From a virus, in the IMG/VR virus record IMGVR_UViG_3300020180_000015, positions 19,552 through 83,551 of that record: 64,000 bases of DNA; one strand, written 5' to 3'. The position numbers and the translations under genes were made by a program. The notes under the pieces are model-generated. The model had not been told where the DNA came from, made no database searches, and worked only from the letters and a program-made list of their open reading frames with translations. Positions 1-7,835 of this stretch are shown here, one piece after another. The first letter of the stretch is position 1. Each line of letters starts with the position of its first letter.

Positions 1-298
1 CGTTTTTCACCCCATTGCCGTCTTGCCGGATGTCGCGTAGGCTGCGGCGCACCAGTCGGCGAAACTGCCTATCGTCGATGCTGAAGACCTTGCACAGCTT
101 TTCGCGGTTGATCTTTCCCGGCTTCGTCCACCCTTCTTCCCACGCATACACGACGCTGTTACTCGTGCCGATGGCTTTCGCCAGATCGCGCTGGGACCAA
201 CGGCGGCTCTTATGGGCGCGCAGTTCGTAGATCGTATCGCCGTAGGCTTTAGCGATGATTATCACGGGACGCACCATCTTGCGGTCGCTGCGTCTCAT
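1..298 (-). CDS. XRE-type helix-turn-helix regulator, partial (3' end off the window)
   Basis: On the minus strand an open frame starts at ATG 298 and runs off the left edge (99 codons visible). The product begins MRRSDRKMVRPVI. Around residues 37-60 it reads WSQRDLAKAIGTSNSVVYAWE, the layout of an XRE/Cro helix-turn-helix with a scaffold helix and a recognition helix. It overlaps the end of the dUTPase gene by the 4-base ATGA, so it belongs to the same minus-strand operon and is probably translationally coupled. A DNA-binding role is inferred from the fold; the target is unknown. A plus-strand frame over the same bases is a shadow. Confidence 0.7.
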   Translation of the reverse strand, partial: MRRSDRKMVRPVIIIAKAYGDTIYELRAHKSRRWSQRDLAKAIGTSNSVVYAWEEGWTKPGKINREKLCKVFSIDDRQFRRLVRRSLRDIRQDGNGVKN

Positions 299-738
299 CG
301 CCCCGTCCTTTCGCCGAAGCCCTTCTCGCCCCTATCGCTCGACTCTAGGTCGGCGGCATCCGGCACGTATACGATCCCCGGAGTAATATTACTCACCAGC
401 AACAGTTGGACGATGCGTTCGCGGGCGCGAAACCGGATCGGCAGCCACGCCGTGTTGTAAAGGACGACCTTCAGTTCTCCGCGATAGGACTCATCGACAA
501 TGCCGCCCAAAACAACGATCCCGCGTTTGGCGGCACTGCTCCGAGCGCCGATAAAACCAACTGTCCCTTTCGGCAGTTGGACATATACTCCTGTTTCGAT
601 CAGTTTGCGGCGCTTCGGCAAGAGCCACACGTCATCCAGCAGGTGGATGTCGTAGCCTGCGTCTCCCGACTTCGGCGGTGTGATATTGTGCTGGTCTGCG
701 CAAACCGACATCGGCTGGTCATCTCGTGAATGTGCCAT
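295..738 (-). CDS. dut: dUTP diphosphatase (dUTPase)
   Basis: It hydrolyses dUTP to dUMP and pyrophosphate, keeping uracil out of phage DNA and feeding dTTP synthesis. All five motifs of the trimeric dUTPase family are visible in order: SGDAGYDIH near residue 24, GARSSAAKRG near 64, GGIVDESYRGELKV near 78, RERIVQLLLV near 104, and RGEKGFGERTG at the C-terminus, the flexible P-loop-like lid. At 147 aa it is normal length for the family. It lies between the methyltransferase chain and an HTH gene and overlaps the latter by 4 bases, suggesting an early nucleotide and DNA-modification operon. Family assignment is secure. Confidence 0.95.
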   Translation of the reverse strand: MAHSRDDQPMSVCADQHNITPPKSGDAGYDIHLLDDVWLLPKRRKLIETGVYVQLPKGTVGFIGARSSAAKRGIVVLGGIVDESYRGELKVVLYNTAWLPIRFRARERIVQLLLVSNITPGIVYVPDAADLESSDRGEKGFGERTGR

Positions 739-740
739 TG

Positions 741-1589
741 CTACTCCTGTGCTTGAATAAACTGAAACATCGGCAGATCGGGCAGATCGGAATCCGCCTC
801 AATGGGGTGTGGATCGAACGGCATTCGCAGTCGCCTTTGGGCGATGGCGACGTACTTTGGGTTAAGATCGCAGCCGACGTAGTGCCGTTTATGCCAACGT
901 GCGACGAGTGCTGTCGTTCCGCTACCCATAAACGGATCAAGAACAACATCCCCTTTGAAGCTGTAATAGCGGATGAGTTCGGCGGCGAGTTTGTCAGGGA
1001 AGATGGCGGGATGATCGGCACTGCTGCTCGGCGCAATGTCCCATATATTCGTTCTTTCGTACTCGCCTTCCACAAGTGACCCGGTGATAACTGCGCTGTC
1101 GTGTGAGCGGATATTCATGTCGATTAAGTGCGGACTCTTTTTGCGATAGACCATGAGGTACTCAGTGACAATGTTCGGCTTATACGCCATTGGTCGACGG
1201 TGACGGTTAAACCCTGCCGTCCGGTTAATCGCCGCCGGATCGGGTTTGCGCCAGATAATGTCGTCGATAAACCAGAAGCCCTGCCGCTCGGCGATGCTGT
1301 TGAGGTGAAACGGGATTGCCAAGCGCCGAGATTGATACTGGCGAGATTTACGCGGCACGATGACTGGCGATGTGTTCAATGCAAAGAAACAGCCCGCCTT
1401 GAGGACGCGGTTGATCTCGCCGATGATCTGCCGCATAAAACCGAGATACTCTTTGTACGTCGCCCATGTCGCATACTCAGGACGGGCGTTGAAGTACGGC
1501 GGCGAAGTGATGCAGAGATCAACGCACTCATCCGGTAGGGACCGCAAATAGGCGATGGCGTCGGCGCAGATGATCTGATCAACGTCCAT
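741..1589 (-). CDS. DNA methyltransferase, beta class (SPPY type, probably N4-cytosine or N6-adenine)
   Basis: S-adenosylmethionine-dependent DNA methyltransferase. The catalytic motif IV TSPPYF (residues 28-33) precedes the AdoMet-binding motif DPFMGSGTT (about 218-226), the beta-class order. SPPY favours N4-cytosine but does not exclude N6-adenine. I chose the ATG at 1589, not the longer frame to 1667, because GAGGAG lies 8 bases ahead and the start overlaps the TGA of the upstream gene (TGATG). The C-terminus has RLRMPFDP then DLPDLPMF, a tail shared with the two methyltransferases upstream. No restriction endonuclease adjoins it, so a self-protection or anti-restriction role is inferred. 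Confidence 0.88.
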   Translation of the reverse strand: MDVDQIICADAIAYLRSLPDECVDLCITSPPYFNARPEYATWATYKEYLGFMRQIIGEINRVLKAGCFFALNTSPVIVPRKSRQYQSRRLAIPFHLNSIAERQGFWFIDDIIWRKPDPAAINRTAGFNRHRRPMAYKPNIVTEYLMVYRKKSPHLIDMNIRSHDSAVITGSLVEGEYERTNIWDIAPSSSADHPAIFPDKLAAELIRYYSFKGDVVLDPFMGSGTTALVARWHKRHYVGCDLNPKYVAIAQRRLRMPFDPHPIEADSDLPDLPMFQFIQAQE

Positions 1590-2941
1590 CAGGTGGACTC
1601 CTCTTTGTAGGTTAAAATGCGGCGACCTATCCACTCCAGCACAGGTACGGCGCCGCCATTGCCGCACTGTGAATACCGCTGCGCGTCGCTCTGTTCCCTG
1701 CCGTCGCCGCGCCAGCGCGTCCAGTCATCCGGCAACCCCTGCAAACGTTCTGTCTCGACGGGCGTAAAGCGGCGGATACCGAGGGGCAAAATCACACCGG
1801 ATTTATTGAGAGTAGAACGCAGTGACAGTGCTTCGCCGTGCGCGAATTTGGTTGTCGCATCACCGTTGAAAGCGATTACGGGATTCTGGTAGTTCAGACT
1901 CCATCCCCCCGTTTTCTTGCTTTGCAGAGTGCCACTGATCTCGTCATTGGTGACCATGTTGCGGACATCCAGAGTCGCCGCGATCACATCGCGGTACATG
2001 GTCGTCCCGATTAGGGTACGCTTCGGGTCTTTCGCCTCCGATTCACGCAATGTCGCGGCAGAGTCGTCCTCTACATATGTTCCAATGTCAGTGCGGCGGT
2101 ACGTGGTCGTTACTAGGAATTCATTCGCTGTGTCTGAAGAGCCTGTTCGGGAACCGCTCGCCGCCAGTGTCGGCGCGACATCGTAAAATGCCACGGACGC
2201 GGCGGCGTCGGCGTGTACGTCTTGCCCTGAAACTCTGCGACCGCTCGTAGGAGCAGTTCCTCCAGCAGCGGCGGTAGTAACTTTTTTCGCCGTTTTGCGC
2301 GGCGGTAAATGCCAGCTAAGGCTCTCACACTCAAATAGTATTTCTGCAGGACTTCCTCCGGCGGCTGCAAGATGTCCGACAACGAAGATGCGACGGCGTC
2401 GCTGCGGGACTCCGAAGTAACGAGCGTCAAGAGTTCTCCATGCCACATTGTAGAAAAGTCCGTTGGCGATGCCGCTGTTTCGCCAACCGCCGCGAGGAAT
2501 TGTCTGAACGACTCCGGTAAATCCGCTGAGGACAATTGCGAAGTCGATCCCCTTTCGTTTGTTTCCTGTAGCCGTGTCAACGGGACCGCTTGAGAGTACG
2601 CCGGGGACGTTCTCCCAGATAAACCAAGTCGGGCGATGCTCGACAAGAAGGCGGTGATATTCGTACCAGAGTTGGCTCTCGCCCTCCATGCCTTCACGTC
2701 GTCCAGCGACAGAGAAGGATTGGCAGGGGCTTCCACCAACGAGAAGATCGAAAGGGTCATCAATGCTTTCTTTTTTGACATCGTGAATATCCTTAAATTT
2801 AGGTACGTCGGGGAACTGCCGCAGCAGCACGGATTGGCAGTGGGCGTCAATTTCAATCTGGGCGACGGGCGGTTCAAACCCGGCATCCATCAATCCCTTG
2901 TCGAACATGCCGACGCCGGTAAACGCTGATAAAAAGCGCAT
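1589..2941 (-). CDS. C5-cytosine DNA methyltransferase (Dcm-like)
   Basis: Transfers a methyl group to C5 of cytosine in DNA. The family motifs are all present: FTGVGMFDKGL (motif I, residues 7-17), the catalytic GGSPCQSFSVAG with Cys73, ENVPG (motif VI, about 110-114), QRRRRIFVVG (motif VIII, near 186), then a long target-recognition region and the C-terminal RFTPVETERLQGLPDDW and CGNGGAVPV (motifs IX-X). At 450 aa it is typical. ATG 2941 is preferred over the in-frame TTG at 2944; it follows GAGGAG and overlaps the previous stop as TGATG. The target sequence cannot be predicted here. Confidence 0.93.
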   Translation of the reverse strand: MRFLSAFTGVGMFDKGLMDAGFEPPVAQIEIDAHCQSVLLRQFPDVPKFKDIHDVKKESIDDPFDLLVGGSPCQSFSVAGRREGMEGESQLWYEYHRLLVEHRPTWFIWENVPGVLSSGPVDTATGNKRKGIDFAIVLSGFTGVVQTIPRGGWRNSGIANGLFYNVAWRTLDARYFGVPQRRRRIFVVGHLAAAGGSPAEILFECESLSWHLPPRKTAKKVTTAAAGGTAPTSGRRVSGQDVHADAAASVAFYDVAPTLAASGSRTGSSDTANEFLVTTTYRRTDIGTYVEDDSAATLRESEAKDPKRTLIGTTMYRDVIAATLDVRNMVTNDEISGTLQSKKTGGWSLNYQNPVIAFNGDATTKFAHGEALSLRSTLNKSGVILPLGIRRFTPVETERLQGLPDDWTRWRGDGREQSDAQRYSQCGNGGAVPVLEWIGRRILTYKEEST

Positions 2942-3723
2942 CAAGTGGACTCCTCTACTGCGCGAAACATCGGCAGATCGCCTACGTAGTCCGACATAAA
3001 CATTGACCGTGTGTCAAACGGCATCCGCAGTCGGTCCCGTGCGATGAGGACGTTTTTCTCCAGCATGTCGCAGCCGACAAAGTTCCGTTTCCAGTTCCGA
3101 GCCGCGATCAGTGTTGTGCCGCTGCCCGCAAACAAGTCGACAACGAGATCGCCTTCGTTGGTGATCAGACGGATGATCCTCTCCATGAGTCCGAGTGGTT
3201 TTTGGGTAGGATGAAAACGCTGCTCCCGCGTTTGACCGATGTTCCAGACATCGTGCAGGTTCGATCCGCCGTTCATGCGCTTTGCATCGTCGGTGTTGTA
3301 TGTCCACCCCGTACCGTCCGGGCAGTACCAGAAGAACTCCTCGGTGGAGAAGGTCATCATGCGTCCGCTGAAATTGGGCGCTGGATCGGTCTTATGCCAC
3401 ACGATCCGGTTTAACGCCCTCCACCCCATCCGCCGCGCTTCGGCGTGGATAATGCCCATCGAGTCCCACGACCCGAAGGCGACGACGCTGCCGCCCGGCT
3501 TCAGCTTAGGTCGGCACAACTCCATCCACTCAATCGGCACGAACCGATCCCACTCCTCGTTGACACGGTTGTAGCGCCCGCCGGAGTCGGGATCGATGAT
3601 AACTGGCACGTTGTTCGATATGCCGTAGGGAGGATCAACGACAAAGGCATCCACACTGCTGTCGTCGAGCGCCGCGATCAGTTCCAGATCGAGGCAATGA
3701 TGTACGGTGTTCAATTCAAGCAT
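2941..3723 (-). CDS. DNA methyltransferase, beta class (DPPY, probably N6-adenine)
   Basis: A 260-aa methyltransferase with motif IV DPPYG at residues 30-34 and the AdoMet motif DLFAGSGTT at about 196-204, in beta-class order. The region between them holds the target-recognition segment. It starts at ATG 3723, overlapping the upstream TGA as TGATG with a GGAGG-type ribosome site ahead; a GTG one codon earlier is the alternative. The C-terminus repeats the pattern seen in its neighbours, RLRMPFDT followed by VGDLPMF, suggesting recent common descent or a shared partner. The modification type is inferred from DPPY. Confidence 0.9.
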   Translation of the reverse strand: MLELNTVHHCLDLELIAALDDSSVDAFVVDPPYGISNNVPVIIDPDSGGRYNRVNEEWDRFVPIEWMELCRPKLKPGGSVVAFGSWDSMGIIHAEARRMGWRALNRIVWHKTDPAPNFSGRMMTFSTEEFFWYCPDGTGWTYNTDDAKRMNGGSNLHDVWNIGQTREQRFHPTQKPLGLMERIIRLITNEGDLVVDLFAGSGTTLIAARNWKRNFVGCDMLEKNVLIARDRLRMPFDTRSMFMSDYVGDLPMFRAVEEST

Positions 3724-4556
3724 CACCGTGCCTCCATGCTGAATAGTGGCAAATCGGATACATCGTCGTCTCCCGCCACGATGTGCGGATCGAACGGCAG
3801 CCGAAGGCGCTCCTGCCCGATCAACACATATGGCAGCGACGTATCCCCGCAGATGAACTCGCGTTTGGCGCTACGTGCTGCAACTGCTGTTGTGCCGCTG
3901 CCGCAGCACGGATCGAACACAAGATCACCCTCGCTCGTGTACGTGCGGATTAGATACTCGAATAGCGCGACGGGCTTCTGCGTCGGATGTAATCCGCGTT
4001 CGCACGCAAACTCTACGACGCTGCTCGGCACACGGTTATCTGGATCACCGTGCCTCATATGGGTTTCGGCAGCACCGCCGTAGACCTCGCGCTTTTTAGC
4101 GTAGGGATTAACGGCGTATCGACTCCGCGATGCTCCCGACTCGGTTCGCTTCTTGGGCTGCGGGAAATAGTGCAATGTCCCCTTTCCAAACACGCAAACA
4201 TCCTCATGCTCTTTCATCGGGACATAATCGGTGTTCAGGAAATTCGATCCCATGTTTTTCACCCAGACCCACGAATAACGAAACCAGTCCAAGTTGCTCA
4301 TGACAAGTGCCGCTGTGAAGGGCTGACTCGCCGTCAATACAATCGCGCAATTCGGTTTAATCACCCGCGAAAATGCCGACCACATCAGGTCAAATGGGAT
4401 CACCGTGTCCCACGAACACGCTGTTGTACCGTAGGGCAAATCGCAGAGGATCATGTCCACGGACTCCGGCGGCAGACTGTTGGCAAGTTCGAGTGCGTCG
4501 GCGCACACGATCTGGTTGAGAGGCATATTCGACAAATTGTCGATTTTGGCATCCAT
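3723..4556 (-). CDS. DNA methyltransferase, beta class (DLPY variant)
   Basis: A 277-aa methyltransferase with the motif IV variant CDLPYGTTACSWD (residues 38-50), seen in many phage adenine-N6 enzymes, and AdoMet motif DPCCGSGTTAVAAR near 215-228. The C-terminal tail is RLRLPFDP then VSDLPLF. Start ATG 4556 overlaps the previous TGA; a second ATG at codon 11 is possible. The first codons lie on a 25-bp palindrome (4524-4548) found at five other places in the window, so the N-terminal residues may be dictated by a DNA site. It sits in the five-methyltransferase chain with no restriction partner. Confidence 0.88.
   Translation of the reverse strand: MDAKIDNLSNMPLNQIVCADALELANSLPPESVDMILCDLPYGTTACSWDTVIPFDLMWSAFSRVIKPNCAIVLTASQPFTAALVMSNLDWFRYSWVWVKNMGSNFLNTDYVPMKEHEDVCVFGKGTLHYFPQPKKRTESGASRSRYAVNPYAKKREVYGGAAETHMRHGDPDNRVPSSVVEFACERGLHPTQKPVALFEYLIRTYTSEGDLVFDPCCGSGTTAVAARSAKREFICGDTSLPYVLIGQERLRLPFDPHIVAGDDDVSDLPLFSMEAR
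4524..4548. repeat. dispersed 25-bp palindrome, copy 1
   Basis: CATATTCGACAAATTGTCGATTTTG lies within the first codons of a methyltransferase gene on the minus strand. One of six copies in the window; arms slightly degenerate. Confidence 0.7.
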
Positions 4557-5356
4557 CACTTCACCCCCGCGAACATCGAGATCGTGGAGTCGGTTCGCGC
4601 TTTGTGCAGTGAGACCCCGGTTAATCGCTGGTTTGTCTGCGCGACGGCATCGGCATCCACGTCCCCGCCGATGTATCTACGTCCTAGTTCTTTCGCTGCA
4701 TACAGTGTTGTGCCGCTACCCGCAAATGGATCGCACACAAACCCGCCATCGTCGCTGCTGGCTTTGATCAGCATCTGCAGTAGTCGGATCGGCTTCTCAT
4801 ACGGATGTACGAGTTGAGTCGGATGCACCTTCTGCAGACGAACAATGTCCGGCAGGCGATTCCCGCGCAGCAAATGTCGCCCCTTGGATGAAAACACGAT
4901 CATCTCGTGCTGCGGAGCGTAGCTGCCCTGTAAATCACCACTGCCGTGCTGTCCTTTGTCCCAAACCAACCAATTTTTCACGTCAAAACCAGCGGCGCGA
5001 ATATGCCGCGTCCAGATGTCGATATTGACCCACTTGCAGAATACGTACAGCGCCCCACCCTCTTTGAGTGCGGCATACGCCGGGCGTATCCATGTCGCAT
5101 CGATCTGACTTGCGCCGACGATCTCGCGGAATTTCTCCTCGCGGTCGTTATGCTGGCTCACCTGAGTACCGACTCCATACGGGGGATCAGTGACAATCAG
5201 GTCGAGCGTGGCGGTACCGATCAGTTCAATCAGGCTCGTCGCGTCGTTGTGATGCACCGTATCATGCAGCGCGGACAGCGGCGGCGAGGCGCACCAGTCT
5301 GTATCCGAAGGAATGCCGAGTGAAGTGATCGGCAAACTGCCGCCCCAATCAGACAT
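4556..5356 (-). CDS. DNA methyltransferase, beta class (DPPY)
   Basis: A 266-aa enzyme with motif IV TDPPYGVGT (about residues 56-64) and AdoMet motif DPFAGSGTTLYAAKELGRR near 209-227. It is the first methyltransferase of the minus-strand chain. It has a longer N-terminus than its neighbours (about 45 residues before the HNDAT segment) and lacks the RLRMPFD tail, though it ends ISMFAGVK, a short hydrophobic tail of similar character. Start ATG 5356 overlaps the upstream small gene by 8 bases. Probable N6-adenine activity from DPPY; the target is unknown. Confidence 0.9.
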   Translation of the reverse strand: MSDWGGSLPITSLGIPSDTDWCASPPLSALHDTVHHNDATSLIELIGTATLDLIVTDPPYGVGTQVSQHNDREEKFREIVGASQIDATWIRPAYAALKEGGALYVFCKWVNIDIWTRHIRAAGFDVKNWLVWDKGQHGSGDLQGSYAPQHEMIVFSSKGRHLLRGNRLPDIVRLQKVHPTQLVHPYEKPIRLLQMLIKASSDDGGFVCDPFAGSGTTLYAAKELGRRYIGGDVDADAVAQTNQRLTGVSLHKARTDSTISMFAGVK

Positions 5357-5588
5357 GATTTCCGCCGATCAGTGCGCCGAAGGCGACTACGGCATCTTGA
5401 AAGCCGTAGACACGCTTCGGTTGACAGTTGACCGCGCCGAAAGTGAACATGTCGAGCGCATCGTTCACGCTGAAATTGAATTCGCGGTCGTCACAGGTTA
5501 GGGAGTCGAAGGCAATCGAGCATCCCTGTGCGCTGATAGTTTGACTTCTTAGCAGCGCGTTGAAAGCGATCATTTCAGGACTGCTCAT
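5349..5588 (-). CDS. hypothetical protein, 79 aa
   Basis: Unrecognised. The start is placed at ATG 5588 (MSSPEMIAFNALL), because it overlaps the upstream stop as ATGA; a longer form from 5600 is possible. It contains several Cys (GCSIAF, LTCDD, AVNCQP) but no clear metal motif, and a C-terminus rich in Gly and Ala. It is coupled to the methyltransferase downstream by an 8-base overlap, so it belongs to the same early operon. No function is assigned. Confidence 0.6.
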   Translation of the reverse strand: MSSPEMIAFNALLRSQTISAQGCSIAFDSLTCDDREFNFSVNDALDMFTFGAVNCQPKRVYGFQDAVVAFGALIGGNHV

Positions 5589-6061
5589 GCCCACCCCCAA
5601 CGCTTATTGAATTCCATCTCATCTTGGAGATAGGCGTTCTCGGCGGAAATCTTGCGGTCGCGCCGCGCCGCCATGCGGATCATGCCGTTCAAATTGGAGT
5701 CGAGTCTGTAGTCGGGGATGCTGCCGAGTCGATAAACCGTGTTGTGCCAGTACCCGTCCGCGCCGGGTTGTTCCTGACTAAAGTACGGCTTCTGTCGCCA
5801 GTAGCAGATTTCCGATGCCAGCGTCGGTAAATGCGCCGTTGAGTTGCGCCGGAGTTGCTCGACGCTGATGCGCCAAAACATGCGGAATGTATGCTTGATA
5901 TAGCTCGGTGCGTGGATGCTGCCGGGTGCAGCGAGGATGATCCGTGCGGTTTCGGGTGTGCCGATCACGTCGCCGGGACGTAGGTCGATAACCCGCACGG
6001 TTTGAATCTTGTTAGCTTCGATCACTTGCAGTAATGTGTTTGGAAATGTACAATTATTCAT
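5585..6061 (-). CDS. hypothetical protein, 158 aa
   Basis: Unrecognised soluble protein starting at ATG 6061 (MNNCTFPNTLLQVI); a GTG three codons earlier is less likely. It carries a short RPGDVIGTPE stretch near residue 28 that resembles small beta-barrel turns, and a basic, Arg-rich C-terminal half (IRMAARRDRKI). It is the first well-supported gene of the minus-strand methyltransferase operon, whose likely promoter lies about 270 bases upstream at 6334-6363. No function can be assigned from the sequence. Confidence 0.65.
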   Translation of the reverse strand: MNNCTFPNTLLQVIEANKIQTVRVIDLRPGDVIGTPETARIILAAPGSIHAPSYIKHTFRMFWRISVEQLRRNSTAHLPTLASEICYWRQKPYFSQEQPGADGYWHNTVYRLGSIPDYRLDSNLNGMIRMAARRDRKISAENAYLQDEMEFNKRWGWA

Positions 6062-6236
6062 TGGATGCACTCGCCTGCCAGCTACTGCATTCTACAGGAA
6101 ACGTATCGTCGTTTTCTCCACCGTGCGAAGGACTGTCGGGTCTTAGCACATGCGGGTAACCGCACAGAGGGGAGCGGTTAAACCCGCTCTCTCTCTTTTT
6201 GTACACCCCACTGTAGAACAAGTTTGCGATAAACAC
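6054..6236 (-). CDS. possible small protein, 60 aa, in the operon leader
   Basis: A GTG-initiated frame preceded by GGAG at a good distance lies within the long leader downstream of the minus-strand promoter (6334-6363). Its TAA overlaps the ATG of the next gene, the coupling style used through this operon. The product has two Cys and a polar C-terminus (SHGGENDDTFPVECSSW) and no recognised domain. Plus-strand and other minus-strand frames overlap the same bases, so this may simply be untranslated leader. Confidence 0.35.
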   Translation of the reverse strand: MFIANLFYSGVYKKRESGFNRSPLCGYPHVLRPDSPSHGGENDDTFPVECSSWQASASNE

Positions 6237-6333
6237 AACTCCACTACGCTATTTTTGGACATATGGACAAATCTGCGCGGGCTGCCGGGAGTTGTTCGTT
6301 TGCCGCCGCGTCGATTTGTCCTCGATTGCTTCC

Positions 6334-6363
6334 ATCTTACCACGATAGATTATAAACTGTCAA
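6334..6363 (-). promoter_or_regulatory. sigma70-like promoter for the methyltransferase operon
   Basis: On the minus strand TTGACA (6358-6363) is followed after 18 bases by TAAGAT (6334-6339). The spacer contains TTTATAATCTATCG, a member of the TATAATCTTT-type element found near most promoters in this window. Transcription would start near 6327 and leave a leader of about 265 bases. Confidence 0.7.
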
Positions 6364-6408
6364 GCATCGTTCTCGCTCAATCTACGCCGATTCCAGCGTC
6401 ATCGTGCC

Positions 6409-6436
6409 TTGCGCCAAATACCAGACCGTATATGCT
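6409..6436 (+). promoter_or_regulatory. putative sigma70-like promoter for the winged-helix/parM operon
   Basis: TTGCGC (6409-6414), 16-base spacer, TATGCT (6431-6436), 35 bases before the first gene. It is a moderate match to consensus and lacks the recurring operator motif. Confidence 0.45.
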
Positions 6437-6470
6437 GTAAACACGGTAATTACGGTGATGGAGAGAAAGT

Positions 6471-6701
6471 ATGGATGAGCAGCAGAGTTTATTCGGTTTT
6501 ATTTTGGGAATTGTCGCTGCCGCCAACGGCGAGTGGATGACGAGGCAGCAGATCGGCGAGAAGATCGGGCGACCGAAGAATCAGCTTGTGCCGCACGACG
6601 TGAAGGTGCTAGAGGAACTTATCGCCTCTGGTTTGATCATTGGCGACCGCCGCAAAGTGGGAGCCGTCCGCACTGAATATGTTTACCGGGTGGAGGTGTA
6701 G
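6471..6701 (+). CDS. small winged-helix DNA-binding protein, 76 aa
   Basis: A compact protein with the helix pattern of a winged helix: GEWMTRQQIGEKIGRPKNQ (residues 21-39) as helix-turn-helix, a helix VKVLEELIASGLI, and a C-terminal wing RKVGAVRTEYVYRVEV. It starts at ATG 6471 behind GGAGAG and ends two bases before parM, so the two are cotranscribed. In plasmid partition operons a small regulator often accompanies the motor; that role is inferred by position only. It could equally be an early phage regulator. Confidence 0.6.
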   Translation: MDEQQSLFGFILGIVAAANGEWMTRQQIGEKIGRPKNQLVPHDVKVLEELIASGLIIGDRRKVGAVRTEYVYRVEV

Positions 6702-6703
6702 CG

Positions 6704-7777
6704 ATGACTATTTCCAAACGTAAATCCGTAGTCGACGAACGCGAAACGGAGCCTGCGGCGTTCGTGTTAGGTTTGGATATTGGTTTCGGCGTCACCAAGG
6801 TTTATGACGGACGGAGTTCGATCATGTTCCCGTCAGTTTGGGGACCGCGCCGAGTGCTAAAGTTTCAGGAGTCCGAAATCAAAGGTCGCTATCCCGGCGA
6901 CTGGATTGTCGATGACGACGGCGAATGGTTTGTTGGTGATCTTGCGGCGAGTCAGTTGCCCACCGGGGCGCAGCGTCGCTTACGTGGACGTACTGCGGAC
7001 GATGCGGCTCTGAGTAACGCCGCACGGGTGCGATTGGCGAAAGTTGCGCTCGGCAAGTTATTCCCCAACATCCAGAACGGCGACGTTGTTCAAGTCCGAA
7101 TTGCAACGGGGCTTCCAGTCGATCACATGCGCGGGACGGGGGACTTAAAAGCAGCACTTTTGGGGCAGCACCGCATTAGTACAGATCGCGCCGATTTTGT
7201 TGCCAATGTGACCGATGTTATGGTCATGCCGCAGCCTTACGGCACGATCTACGCAAACACTCTGTTGCCGACCGGTCGATTGAATCCGCATCACGTCGCA
7301 AAGCGCACAGGCGTTTGCGACATCGGGACGTATACGATTGATGTGGCTCTCGATGATGATGGCGAATTTATCGATGCAGCCAGCGGCAGCACCGAAGCGG
7401 GCATGTATATGGCGCAGGATATGATCGCTACCCTGTACGAGCAGGAATACCGCGAGAAGCCATCGTACAAGATCATCAGCGAAGCAATGACGAAGGGTTA
7501 TCTCCGCATCAGAGGCGAAAACGAGAATATCGAGGATGACCTAGAGAGCGCGTTGGACCCGGTTCGCCAAGCCGCGATTGAATTGATGACTGATAAGTGG
7601 GGGTCGGGCGTCAGTGTGGATACCATTTACTGCAGCGGCGGCGGCGCTTCTCGTGCATTTAGAGCCATTGGCGCGGCTTTTAAACACGCCATCCTCATGG
7701 ACAACGCGCAGATGGCGAACGCGATAGGGTATCGTAATTACGCTATGAAACGCGAACTGGATCGCAACCCGCGCTAA
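6704..7777 (+). CDS. parM: ParM-like actin-family segregation ATPase
   Basis: An actin-fold nucleotide-binding protein of the ParM/StbA type, 357 aa, which polymerises into filaments that push plasmid copies apart. The phosphate-1 loop LGLDIGFGVTKV (residues 22-33), phosphate-2 loop GVCDIGTYTIDVAL (around 203-216) and adenosine motif IYCSGGGA (around 307-314) are visible. So is the C-terminal AQMANAIGYRNYA, close to the ANARGF segment of ParM proteins. It is followed by an operator and a ribbon-helix-helix-like gene, the expected motor-centromere-adaptor set. Some phages use related actins to place virions or DNA in the cell, so segregation is likely but not proven. Confidence 0.8.
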   Translation: MTISKRKSVVDERETEPAAFVLGLDIGFGVTKVYDGRSSIMFPSVWGPRRVLKFQESEIKGRYPGDWIVDDDGEWFVGDLAASQLPTGAQRRLRGRTADDAALSNAARVRLAKVALGKLFPNIQNGDVVQVRIATGLPVDHMRGTGDLKAALLGQHRISTDRADFVANVTDVMVMPQPYGTIYANTLLPTGRLNPHHVAKRTGVCDIGTYTIDVALDDDGEFIDAASGSTEAGMYMAQDMIATLYEQEYREKPSYKIISEAMTKGYLRIRGENENIEDDLESALDPVRQAAIELMTDKWGSGVSVDTIYCSGGGASRAFRAIGAAFKHAILMDNAQMANAIGYRNYAMKRELDRNPR

Positions 7778-7783
7778 TCGTGG

Positions 7784-7818
7784 TAGAATGTCTTACAGCT
7801 GTAAGACACCTGTAAGAC
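7784..7818 (+). promoter_or_regulatory. operator / parC-like site between parM and parR-like gene
   Basis: A perfect 18-bp palindrome GTCTTACAGCTGTAAGAC (7790-7807) is followed by a further half-site CTGTAAGAC (810-818), the GTAAGAC units being 11 bp apart, one helical turn. An extended -10 (TGG then TAGAAT, 7784-7789) abuts it. This is the form expected for a ribbon-helix-helix repressor site and, in type II partition systems, for a centromere. The binding protein is inferred to be the next gene product. Confidence 0.6.
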
Positions 7819-7835
7819 ATATATGCGGGGCAGAT

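Larger units (their letters stand above)
6062..6470. promoter_or_regulatory. divergent intergenic region between methyltransferase operon and parM operon
   Basis: This gap of about 400 bases holds outward promoters for both operons. It also has a short hairpin at about 6172-6190 (GAGCGG..CCGCTC) and overlapping short frames of which only the minus-strand 6054-6236 looks possible. There is no strong evidence of a larger gene. The arrangement suits an early regulatory switch region, but no regulator gene lies in the gap itself. Confidence 0.6.

Noticed and set aside
2113-2886. 257-aa minus-strand frame inside the C5-methyltransferase gene
   Set aside because: Different frame of a gene with all catalytic motifs; Ser/Leu-rich composition typical of a shadow.
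4050-4817. 255-aa plus-strand frame over two methyltransferase genes
   Set aside because: Shadow of two genes with clear motifs on the minus strand.
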